A DNA stretch of 64,000 nucleotides from Owenia fusiformis (lineage: Eukaryota > Annelida > Polychaeta > Sabellida > Oweniidae): contig CAIIXF020000009.1 in NCBI GenBank assembly GCA_903813345.2, positions 9,666,030 to 9,730,029 of the forward strand. The letters run 5' to 3'. The position numbers were made by a program, and so were the translations under genes. This document shows positions 22,722 to 33,864 of this stretch, one piece after another. Position 1 is the stretch's first letter, and every line of letters begins with the position of its first letter. Below the pieces are notes generated by a model. That model was not told where the DNA came from. It was given only the letters and a program-made list of their open reading frames with translations, and searched no databases.

Positions 22722-23667
22722 CAGTGTGCATCAAAAAAAACGCAATAGATTGTTATCTCGGAAAAGCACAAAACCAGTGATAACATCATTGATTTCATTC
22801 AATGCACCATGAAGCCATGTGTCTCCTCTTTACAATGATATATCATTCATTGATATTTGGAAAATTAGCTTGGGGCCAAGTTATAAACATCGCAAAAGTC
22901 AGTGTACGAAGCCCAATGCAATATTGGAAGAAAACATAAAACCTATGCTGACTATATCCTTTTCATTCAATGTACCGAAAAGCCAAATTACTCCTCTTTG
23001 CCAATGGCATATCATTCATTCACAGGGAGTCATGGCTGGCCGAATAATCATTAAGTTTGCAAAGTAGGGCAAAATTCAGTTCGGACTCAAGTTTCAAACA
23101 TTGCAAAAGTCAGTACAATGGGCATAGGGGCGATTGGAAGAAGGTTTGACAGGTGTGGCATAGACAGTAAAGTATTCATACTCATACTCTTGCAAGAATA
23201 CATCCTATACCTCTCCAAATTGCCACCACTTCCTTGCACATAAAGATGCGCTCATTTGTCCACGTCATGCATGGTTCAGCCTGGAGTCATCTGTGGGTTA
23301 AAGCAGAGAAAAGCAGCCCATGGGCAATTCTTTCTCGAGGTTTCGCAATATCTGGTGAAGGAATTGTGAGCACAGATGCTCCTGAGATAGCTCTAAAAGA
23401 AAAAGTCACAGCATTTCAAGTCAGGGGAACTTCCATAGGTACTACTACTTAGCCCTTGCACTGATTTTTGTAATATCTAAAACTTGGTCCAGAGTCAATT
23501 TTGACCCACTGTGCAAATGGAAAGATTTCTCACCCAACCTTTACCACATGTGAATGAAGAGGAGGGATGTGGCTTTATGGTACATTGAATGAAATTAATG
23601 TAGTCATTACTAGTTTTGTGATTTTACGAGATAACTACCTGTTGCGTTTTTTTTGAAACACCTTGTG
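22722..23667. mobile_element. Nested mariner/Tc1-type element, about 946 bp
   Basis: The inward termini share TCAAAAAAAACGCAA, preceded by CAGTGTGCA on the left and CACAAGGTGTT on the right. They extend over about 100 bp with divergence and are flanked by TA. No intact transposase frame. It lies inside the 6.5-kb foldback element. Confidence 0.7.
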
Positions 23668-24241
23668 TAACAGATTTTATCAAAAAGTCTCAGATGTACG
23701 TGTAGGCCTGGACGCTGGGGCAAAAGTCATCACAATAAGATGTGCTGAGAGGAGCTGAATCAATTTCACACCTATAGATGATGTTAACAAGAAGATTAAT
23801 GTCACACAGATGATATTTGGGAGTCAAATCACACTGGTGAGGTGAACATGGAGATGTGACAAAGATGATGGAAACATTAAGAATAAAAAGCATCCCTGTC
23901 ATGAAAGTCACCACTGAAATAGATTAACAAAAGAAAAATTCAACCACTGCCATATGGGTCCTTGACATGGGTAATGGGTAATATCGATTTTACATATATG
24001 GCTATAACATGAATGAATGCCATAGAGGTGATGTTAACGCGGATATCAATGTCACATGGATGACATGGTGATAAAACGTTAATTTGTTCAAAGTTACACT
24101 ATTAAGGTGTTGTTAGTCACATGGAAATAAATGTCACATGGATGTAGGAACTCTTGGGTTTAAGTCCTCGCTTCATCAACACTTAATATAAAAATGCAAT
24201 GCTATTTATGAACTATAATAGCTTTGGTATGATAAATAATA

Positions 24242-25195
24242 CAAGGTGTCTCAAAAATGTACCCAAAAGTATATTAACACCACAGTTTAACGAATCAATA
24301 TTTTCAGATATTTTTGCATGATCATGTTGCTAAAGCATGTAAGTTTCCTCCCCAATACAAAGTTTTCAGTTCAGACTTGCATTTTGATGATTTAACCCTT
24401 TACTTTTTACTTCATATTTCGATGACAGCCTGTCCTTGTGCTACATTGTTCATCACATTTGATAATGTTTCAGGTGGAATGTTTTGAATTTCTTTTTGGG
24501 TGTTGGCTTTATGTTGTTCTAGGTCTTTCGGCTTGGGATTAGCTTAACATGCTCCTTCAAATAACCCCAGAGAAAGAAGTTCCAAGGTTGAAGATGGCAG
24601 AACAATCACAGAGAACCAGCTCAATTATCATCAAATGATTTAGCAGTTAATTGATAATGGAGTTCCATCTGCCAGAGTTACAGAGACTGAATGATATCCA
24701 AATGAGAACACTGTGGTTCCAGACAGTTTGAGCCCCTCCATGTACAGCAAGGGCCACACAAAAATTCCCATGAAAGCAGTTTCTTCTCCCTATGTAAAGA
24801 CAGTGTGAAGGCCTCCCTATTCAACAGATTTGACACCCCAAACATTTTCTCTGGAATGACTTCAAGCCCAATGTTTATATTTATCCCAAGCTAAGAGACA
24901 TCGAACAATTTGAGGTCAACATGTGAAAGGAAATTCAAAACATTCCACCAGAAACATTGTCATATATGATAAACAATGTAGCAGTAAGAATGCAGGCTTT
25001 TTTCGAAATGTAAGGAGGTGAAATTAAACACATGGTATAAAAAGGGTTAAAGCATCAAAAAGGCAAGACTGAACTAAAAAATTAGTATTGGAGAGAAAAC
25101 TTACCTGTTTTTCCTAAATGACCATGCAAAAATATCTGAAAATATTGATTTATCTTTGCTGTTGATATACCTTTGGTTCATTTTTTGAGACACTC
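24242..25195. mobile_element. Nested mariner-type element with transposase relics in both orientations
   Basis: The ends CAAGGTGTCTCAAAAATG and (inward from the right) GAGTGTCTCAAAAAATG extend over about 100 bp. On the plus strand about 24815-25030 are remnants of a DDE-transposase C-terminus: PPYSTDLTPQ, then KEIQNIPPETLS, with stop codons. On the minus strand about 24560-24420 a second copy reads KEIQNIPPETLSNVMNNVA. The element is thus partly an inverted duplication of a transposase 3' end. Confidence 0.75.
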
Positions 25196-25524
25196 TAGAT
25201 TATAAAAATTGTCTCTTTAATGTCACTGCCAGTAATCTGACAAAATGAGTGAAGGGAGTCGATTTCTGCTAGAAAATTCAGCAAATAATATTTCTTTCTT
25301 CAAAAAGCATATAGTATGGTAAAATCAGTTAGGTTTTAGGTGTAAGAATGGTGCAACGTCACCAGCATGCAAAAAGTCAATCTTTGAATCCTCTTCAATG
25401 TAATAAATCAAAATGAATGTTCTTGCTGTTTTTTTAAATGAGGCTTTTAAAAATATATTATTTTGATATTTTTTTATAACATTTTGTAAATAATTCAAAC
25501 AAGGCATAAACATGCAAAATGTCT

Positions 25525-25635
25525 AAACCTGCCATTTGTTACAGATGCCAAAGGCCAGACACCAGATGTCAAACGCCGTCTCAAAAATGGAGACAAATGG
25601 AGAACAATATGTCACCGCTTTTGGTGGTGACATAA
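25525..25635. repeat. Short copy of the TGTCACC interspersed family
   Basis: It contains GCCATTTGTTACAGATGCCA, then AATATGTCACCGCTTTTGG and a TGGTGACATAA end. Related to copies at 33705, 43474 and 62023. Inside the 6.5-kb foldback element. Confidence 0.65.
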
Positions 25636-27093
25636 AAAACAGCAATGACATACATTTTGTGATATAACGTCATCAATTTGTATTAACAGGTCATGTAGAT
25701 GATTACTGCTTGAATTGCAGCACAAATATTAATGTTTGACCAGTCATGATGTTTCGTCCTTTTAAATAGATTGACGCTTATGAAGCAAATCAGTTTAAAA
25801 ATTCATGTAGATGTTCACTGCTTGAATTGCAGCACAAATATTGATGTTTCACCAGTCACGATGTTTCGCATTTTTTAATAGATTGACGCCTATGAAGCAA
25901 ATCGTTTCAATGATTTATAGATTACATAACAGATTTTACCATACCATTCACCCATTCACTAACTGATTAATCCATAACTTTCTCACAAACAATAAATCAT
26001 GTTACAAAATCAAAAAAACTGTTTTGACCCCTGTCAATGATAGTCAAAATTATGAATACCCATATCATTTCTATACACCAACTACTTCAGTGACATGTAA
26101 AATATATATTATTCACTCAATAAGCTTGAATCAGCTTTGTTTCATTTTTGTTATTTCAATGTTTTATTTATGATTGTCAAATAGTTACGTTCATAGCAGC
26201 TGCCTCAAAAGCTGAATTACTTTACTAATACTCATTCAATTTTGAATATTTTTGGATGTTGCTCATACCTCTTCCACTCATAGAATAAATGACGAACTAT
26301 GCAGAAACTACACCATCCAACCTCGGATCTAATAAATTTGTTGCTATACTTGGAAGTTCTGAGCCAAAAATAGATTGATGACATCATAATTTATGCAAAT
26401 TAGCTAATTTGCATAATTGAATATCGTTACCACACCATTTATTCAATTAGGATCAATTCAATACCAAGATCTCCTCTGTAGACCAAATAATGACAAAGCT
26501 ACCAAACATTTCAATTCTCAGGTAAGATGTTTAAAGTTAATTGTTCAATGATAACGTTCATGGAAGCTGCCCAGAAAGCTTAATAACTTTGTTAGTTCTG
26601 ATCCAATTTTGAATCTGTTTTCACTTCTATGTTGCTTAAACCTTCTGCTCATAGAATAAAAGTCATAACATTGAAGAAATTCTACCATACGGCTTCGGTT
26701 CTTAAAAATACATTCCTATACTTGAAAATTCTGAACCAAAAATAGATTTATGACGTCACAATTTATTCAAATGAGCTAATTTGCATAATTGAATATTTTA
26801 ATTATATGAGAAATTTATTTAGGTTTAATTTGATACCAATATCATGTCTATAGACAAAATAATGACAAAGCTACAAATGACTTAAGATTCCAAGGTAAGA
26901 TGCCTATAGATGCGTAACCATGGTAACGGAATGCTACAATACAGAGCAACCAATGAGAGTTTGCAAGAGCATCCGGCAAAAAATTGAACCTCAAAGTGTT
27001 ACCTTTCAGAAAAGTATGGATGCCATAAATTAACAGAGACCGCCACGTTGGGTAAATTTTTTGAAACGATAGAGAGGCATGGGTTTCTAACTA

Positions 27094-27930
27094 GTATTAT
27101 TGTATATTACTTATATTGATTGCCCGTATGTTAATGTTCCAAGAGTGATAATATTTTTTTTCATTTTATGTACGCTGATTTTCGACGACCGTTATAAAAT
27201 ATAAAATAGTTTATCACCCTCATATTGAAGGGCTTATTTATTGAAAAAGTCTATCCAATGTTGTTTTTGAGTAGAAGATAGCAACACAATTGAAAACACA
27301 AGCAAATTAATATAATGGCGTAAAACATCATTAATAGTTAATGGTCCAAAATTGTTGACAACATTTTTATTTTATCGACACTTTGGAAGTGTCAGTAACC
27401 GCTAGTACACTTTTATATATGTTGTATAACCTCGCTATCTAACCAACTTTTAGTATTCAAAGGGTTAATTATTCAAAACCGTTATTCACGCAAATGCCAA
27501 AATAATTCAAAGACACTACAGACATTTGTATGTATATAGTAATTATACGTATATATATATGTATTCATATATTCTTGGACTGGCCTGAGGTATATACAAA
27601 TGGTTGAAAGAGTCAAATTCCATAACTTTTGCATTTTCAGTGGGACCCCGTCAGCAACAGGAGTAAGAGGCGTTATTGAACGCCCTTTCCCTTTTGAGTT
27701 ATAGTCAGATCAATTATATCAACAATGCACACGATATGGTGTAGATCTAGGCATTTTGCTTTCAGTTTATAGCTCCAGCTCACCATCAATTAAAGTATCG
27801 ATGTCCTCTTAGTTCAACCTAAAATGGTTTTAACAAAACATGTGCAGGTGAAATACTTAATTCAATCAATAGGCATCAATAATGCATCACGAAATGACAT
27901 ATCAGGAAAAAAGTGTAGATATAATCCTTT
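27094..27930. other. Intergenic sequence; nothing recognised
   Basis: AT-rich sequence with a short ATATATA run near 27550. No frame or repeat boundary that I can support. Confidence 0.5.
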
Positions 27931-27934
27931 TTAA

Positions 27935-28577
27935 CCCTAGAAGCCCTAAGGGGGGGGTCAAAATGACCCCCCCTGTTAAGTTTTTTCCCCATAACTTTTT
28001 ATTGGCATCTGGTAGGGTCTTCAAATTTTCAGTAGCTAAAGCTACAGATATAAGACATGTTTTCTGAAAAAATCAGCAGAATTGTACATAGGGTTACTGA
28101 TTTATTATGATGTAATCATCAGCTGCAATAGACAAAATCGGAAAAAGCTAGCACTATTTCTACCATACGTGTTATCTTTCGAATAAAATTACACAATCTT
28201 CCATCATCATAGTTGTTAAAGTTATTACACTAAGTTGTAGATAATTGAATGAAGTATATTTTGGTAAAGCTTTGAACATCCTAGCTTTACTAATTTGTTA
28301 TTTATTTATTATGATGTAATCATCAGCTCCAATAGACAAAATCAGAAAAAAGCTAGCACTAATTCTACCATACGTGTTGTCTTAAGAATAAAATTACGCA
28401 ATCTCACATCATCGCAGTTGTTAAAACTTTGATACCAAGTTGTAGATAATTGAATGAAGTATTTGTGGAAAAAGTTTGAACATCCTAGCTCTACTAATAA
28501 AAATTTTACAAGGGGGGTGCCCTTTTGACCCCCCCTTAGGTGTTCGTGTGACTATTTTTACCTTAGGGCTTCTAGGG
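27935..28577. mobile_element. piggyBac-type MITE with TTAA target duplication
   Basis: TTAA at 27931-27934 and 28578-28581 flanks inverted ends that begin CCCTAGAAGCCCTAAGG, matching the CCCTAGAA start known for piggyBac ends. A G-run/C-run (GGGGGGGTCAAAATGACCCCC) lies just inside. The 643-bp interior holds a direct duplication of about 170 bp (about 28090-28260 and 28310-28465, starting TTTATTATGATGTAATCATC). No transposase, so non-autonomous. Confidence 0.88.
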
Positions 28578-28581
28578 TTAA

Positions 28582-31500
28582 AATCTTTATTTCAACCTCA
28601 ACACAAAATTGACGGATTTAGAAAGTTTTTGATAATTTCTTTCCAAGTTTGCAACTAAAACTAAATTTAAACATAATCGCATCTTTGAGTAACTAATACA
28701 TTATTGGTAAAAAAATAACCAGGTCTCCCTAGAATGCATCGCCTGAAATCAGTTACGCCTAACATTTTTTCAAGATCCACGTACACGCATGATGACAAGG
28801 TCTTTGATCAGCTGGCTCAGGAATTCAAAATATCGTTTGAAATTCACTCCACATTATCACAGGCCAGTATCGAAAAATTTGTCCGCTGTGACGGAGCGTG
28901 CTATTTTGCATAGAAACATTAAGCAACCCACACGATTCACTTTTTACTCATAGGTTTCGCTATACCTAAGAAAATTACTTACTCCATGCAATGGATATAT
29001 CATTTGCGGGTAACATCAACTTCTGTTTGAAGTCCAACAACGCTAGGTGTAAAAGCTATTGAAAACGGCGCCGGAGTATCAAACTCCAATACGTACCATT
29101 TCTTTTATTTATTTTTAATGGTACAATATAATGACACGTTGGAAAATTCAAAATGGCCACTTAAACATTTACCCAGACTGCCTAAAAACTAATTAGTTCT
29201 AGACTTTCCATAGAAACATCTCTAAAATTTTAGGATGAATCCATGAAACCTGTAAACAACCCCCAACAGACACGTTTTAAGGTATTACTTCACAGTGTAT
29301 CAGCTTTTTTCTACAATTCAGATTTTCCTGAAAAAAATCCTGGTAAAAGATATACTGATGTACTACAAAATATGTGAAAATTGGAAAGATTGACCATTTG
29401 GTTATTTCTAAAAAAATGTTTTAATTTAACATTGATCTCAATAACATTTACCCAGAATGCCGAAAAACTAATCAGTTCTAAACTTTTATAGGTAAAAACA
29501 CCCCTGAGAATTTCAAATGAATCCCTCAAACGGTTTGGCTGGAAACCTGAAGACAAGATTATTCGGGACGCCCGCCCAACCGACCGCCCGCCCGCCAGGC
29601 AAACTGATTACAATATAGCACCTGAGGGTGCGATAAAAACTGCATGATTTTGAAAGATAACCCATCGACTACCCCCCCCCCCCCCCCTGGGTACGGGCCT
29701 GACAATTTAAATAAGATATTTCTTACCTCAAACAGGCACACATTCCTTTATTAATTAATAAAAAACAAACTAAAATAATGATGAGCAAAGCGACGGAGTA
29801 AGCAATGCCATTGACATATTCTAAGCCATATGCATTTATCTAGTACCCTTTGAAAATATGATCAAAAAGGAAAGCATGATAATGCTCATTTCGAGGCTCT
29901 CATGTTTAAGACATGAAATCATACCCTTCTCTTGAAAGCCCGTAATTACGACCACAAACCAAATATTTCCAACAAGCTGAAGTGTCGTCTGTAAACAGAA
30001 CATAGGCTAGAAATGGGCCCATAATCACAAACTATGGTAACAATTTTTTTGTAACGATAATTTATTTCTTCATTACTAATTGTAATAAAATAAATGGTAC
30101 GTACGATAACGAGGAAAATCAAATAAGGCAATTTCTTTGAAGTCTCAAAATTTGCTTTCGAAAAACAAATCTGTTTTTAGTGTCACACAACGACTGATCA
30201 TATGAAGTATGAACCCATTCTAATATATATACGTCAGTGGATGGACATTCCCCATCGCTTTTAACAGTTGAGCGATGATATCATTTCTTCATGAGAATTC
30301 ATCTAACAAATTTAACAGATTAAATTTGACAGGGAAAATTGAATAATTGAAGGCAGTATGCATAAGGTCATCTTTCATAATAAAACCAATCAAGAACATT
30401 AATGTACTAGTATAGTATTTCTTGAACTTGTCTCTCTCGCCCTCGAACATCTCCCACACTTATTTATTCAATTTCCATGTCTTTCAATTTATAATAGGGT
30501 ACAACTTGAACCATCAATGTTTACTTTGTCAACTCTTATTTCTGTAAATGGCAAAGCTTAACTGAAAAAATTGAGAAAATTGAAGATTTTCATTTAGCCT
30601 ATTTACTGAACAACTGAGTTTTAATATCCGGTGACATGACTGATTGTGAATGTTATACAGTCTCTAGTTGAGATACAATAATTAGTCAATATTAGCACAA
30701 ATGTATGTTCTATATATGTACCAAATATCAAGAAACAATTCCTCAAAATGACAAAGTTAGAGATAAATAAACAGAACTTTTTGACTGACCTAAGTACAAT
30801 ACAAAGTCTGGGTAAAGTGTAAAGTAGAAACCCTGTATATCGTATAAATTTGGGGTGGTTGATGTTCTAAATGACGAGTTGACCCCGTTTACTTCAACTG
30901 AAAGTACTACCATCAGATTATGTTGAAAAACATTATAAATGCTTTTGATATAAAAATCGAAAATGTCAAAATCCATGTACACCTTCTAAGCAGCAGCCAT
31001 ATGGGAATGTTTTTTTTTCAAAAGAATATGTAATACAGTAATTTAATAGTGATATCTAAATATGGAAAATCAAGGAATACTTGGTGAATACTAGTATTCT
31101 TTCAACGACGCCCATATGATAGTATTTATAAAAACCTCCGAAAAAGGACATATTCCTTCAACGAGTCCTTTGGCATAGTATTTATATCAACCCTCTGAAA
31201 AGAACATATTTCACCAACGAGGCCCAAAGAATAGTATTTAACATTAACAAGTGTCCATTTGCTATATAGTCAATAAATAGATGGCAGCATATGAATTGGT
31301 AGAGCTAGATACCACAATGCAAATCCCTTGGAATCTGTTATAAAAGAGACTTCAGCGAGATTTCAAAACTATAAAGTAAATGCTTAATCATGTACTTGGA
31401 GAGCCAATTATCAACCGTAAGAAGGGCAAAATTGATGAAACGTTAACTCTTAGATCAAAGAATTAGGCAAAGGTCATCTTTAAAGCAGAATCCAACAATT

Positions 31501-31900
31501 TGAAAGAATTTAAAATATTCCCATATGGCCCCTTTTAAATTGACTTAGAAAATAATATGACTAAGTTCACATATTTACAGATAATTTAAATCATATTTAT
31601 ATCATTATTTAAATCATATAACTGCATAACATCACATAAATAATACAAATATTTTTACAACATAACAATCTCCTATAAATTACAAGATGTAAAAAGGTAT
31701 AAGCTATAAGAATTGTACACAACTGAAATTTATGAAACTCAGTCCACACAATATGATCAAGATACATGTACATTGCAAGGTACCATTTTACAGTATGATC
31801 TCAAGGAAGATTGGCTACCAGGGTTGCAGACTGTCTCATCCATTTGGAACAGCAGGTGGGCAGTTTTTCCATTGAACATGGAAGTCTATGGCAGATTGAA
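28582..31900. other. Intergenic sequence with fragments of repeats
   Basis: No gene seen. Two related blocks of about 110 bp start ACATTTACCCAGA (about 29168 and 29447). A GACGCCCGCCCAACCGACCG-rich stretch follows at about 29567. A C-homopolymer (29673 onward) next to TGGGTACGGGCCTGA belongs to the family described at 42455. Confidence 0.45.
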
Positions 31901-31907
31901 ACAAGGC

Positions 31908-32260
31908 ATTAACATGACAAAATGTCACCACCTAGTTAAGTTGCTCATAATATTATAAGTTCAATCTAAAGTCAGATTATAACTTCTGAGAATTTGTAGA
32001 TGATTTAGAAAAGAATTGGTAAATTTGAGGAGGTCAAATGTTTTTTTTACCTTGAGATTGTCAATGAAGGTCAAATCTATAGTAAAATTTGAACTTTTGA
32101 GGACTTCTAGATGATTTTGAAAAAAAATTGGTCAATTTGAAGCAAGTTGAAAACAGACCTTTTTGACCTTGAGAAGGTCAATGAAGGTCAAATCTCAAAT
32201 CTAAAGTCCAATTTGAATTTCTGATAACTTGTAGATAAGTTTGAAAAAACTGAAGTCAGT
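31908..32260. repeat. Long copy of the GGCATTAAC/TGTCACC family
   Basis: It starts AAGGCATTAACATGACAAAA and TGTCACCACCTAGTTAAG, then carries the same AAGGTCAAATCTCAAATCTA blocks as 3098-3560. Confidence 0.6.
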
Positions 32261-32401
32261 CTAAACAATATTTGTTATTCGATGTATGAATAAATTGAAT
32301 AATAAATAAGAATACAAAAACTATCTGAATAACCAAAAATGAAGCTGTCTTTGCCTTTCAAGGGGAGTCCGCATATGAAGTAAATGCCACTGATTGGTAA
32401 G

Positions 32402-32590
32402 GCTAAATCACACAGGCCTGTAGCCAGGATTTGCCAAGGGAGTTTACTTTTTCAAAAATTCCAGGGGGGTTCACTTTCGACAACTTTTGCCCGAAAATGA
32501 CCAATATCACTTGAAAAGTGCTAAGAATGGTGAAAAATGGTATGATTTTGAAAGAATAATTTGCCATTGGGGTTCGCTCGAAATGATGAC
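32402..32590. repeat. Copy of a GGGGGTTCACTTT interspersed family
   Basis: AGGGGGGTTCACTTTCGACA, then GGTGAAAAATGGTATGATTT and TTGAAAGAATAATTTG parallel the sequence at 42455-42612. Left end ACAGGCCTGTAGCC. Confidence 0.5.
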
Positions 32591-33251
32591 TTTTAACCAA
32601 TGTATTTGCATTATAAACTGGCCGCTTTTAGTAGTTCCTTATATATCAATGGTGATTTCAAACCAATGCATATGCATCTTAATTGCCCCTTTTAGTTGTT
32701 CGGTGTTCAGTTATTTCTTTTTATATATTAATGGTGATTGCTATCTACATGTTGCATTTGTATCATTATTAAGGCCCACCCTTGCACAAGATTTAACAAG
32801 TCAAGCATTTTCTATATAATGCTATTTCATACATTTCAAAACAATCAGCCTACAATTATTGTAAATGTAGGCTTCAGCATTAAATATTTAAGATGGCAGC
32901 ACTCAAAGGAGCATAGCTAATAATGAAAAATGTGAGGCAATTCTAAAAAGGAGGGGCAAATTTGACTAATAAAATGTGATATCACATTCTCAATTGAAAA
33001 AAATCCTGAAAAAATAATTTTCTGTAAAAGATTGGTGAGCTACTCGCCTCACCTGTTTCATAACCAGCTAAGTTCCTTAATGAATTTTGGTAAAATTTGT
33101 GAGATAATCATATTTTAATAAACTTGACCAGAGACACTTTTACAGGGTGTTCATAACACATCATTTACAATCTTTACACAGTGTTCCATTGGAGTTTGGA
33201 CACTGGAATTTTTGAGTGTGGATAAATAAATATATACATGTGAGCTGAGCT

Positions 33252-33490
33252 AATGACTAGCACTAATCACTGGAACTATTCACTAGAGCTAATGACTAGT
33301 ACTAATCACTGGCACTATTCACTAGACCTAATGACTAGTGCTAATCACTGGCACTATTCACTAGAGCTAATGACTAGCGCTAATCACTGGAACTATTCAC
33401 TAGAGCTAATGACTAGTACTAATCACTGGCACTATTCACTAGACCTAATGACTAGTGCTAATCACTGGCACTATTCACAAGAGCTAATGA
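33252..33490. repeat. 39-bp minisatellite, about six copies
   Basis: The unit contains AGCTAATGACTAGTACTAAT and CACTGGCACTATTCACTAG, with alternating variants. Stop-free in one frame only because 39 is a multiple of three; not regarded as a gene. Confidence 0.9.
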
Positions 33491-33704
33491 CTGGACCCTG
33501 ACACTATTTTCTGCCAAAGGGACTTGGCAGAACGAACCAGTCTCTGTGAAACATTGCAAGGTTGTAGACTAGATACGAAGGTGCCCAACTGTTTGGCATA
33601 ATCTGTAAGAACAATTAAGGAAAATTACATAGGCTACATGGATGATTTTATAGAGGAATTTGTGATTGTATGATTGATGAATGTTCTAATAACAATGAAT
33701 AGAC

Positions 33705-33864
33705 AAGGCATTAACTTGACTAAATGTCACCACCTTGTAAGTTATTGCAAATTGTTAGAAACCAAATGCAAATTGTTACAGACGACAAAAGCCAAACTCC
33801 GAACACATTCCACAAAAATGTTGGAGACAATAGCAATATGTCACCACTTCGGGTGGTAACATAA
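33705..33864. repeat. TGTCACC-family MITE overlapping the NAA60 last exon
   Basis: It starts AGGCATTAACTTGACTAAAT and ends AATATGTCACCACTTCGGGTGGTAACATAA, the same boundaries as copies at 43474-43610 and 62023-62193. It contains the NAA60 stop codon (CTA on the plus strand, 33720-33722). Confidence 0.8.

Larger units (their letters stand above)
20596..27093. mobile_element. 6.5-kb foldback transposon with about 0.9-kb inverted arms
   Basis: The ends read TAGTTAGAAACCCATGCC inward from both sides (20596 and 27093). They are flanked by GTA at each end, or by TA if the TIR is taken to begin at GTTAG. Each arm (about 20598-21520 and 26160-27091) holds two related subrepeats of about 340-360 bp. 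These start ACATCTTACC and contain a TATGCAAATTA...TAATTTGCATA palindrome and GTGACGTCATCAAT. The 4.6-kb centre has no transposase of its own but contains two mariner-type elements. It begins about 400 bp upstream of the channel start codon. Confidence 0.85.

Noticed and set aside
24121-24190. tRNA-like GGGTTTAAGTCC
   Set aside because: Only a B-box-like word; no A box or cloverleaf.
31713-31958. 81-codon plus-strand frame with a protein-like middle part
   Set aside because: No domain recognised, ends inside a TGTCACC-family repeat, and no flanking exons found.
33253-33501. 82-codon frame of NHWHYSLELMTS-type repeats
   Set aside because: Produced by the 39-bp minisatellite.
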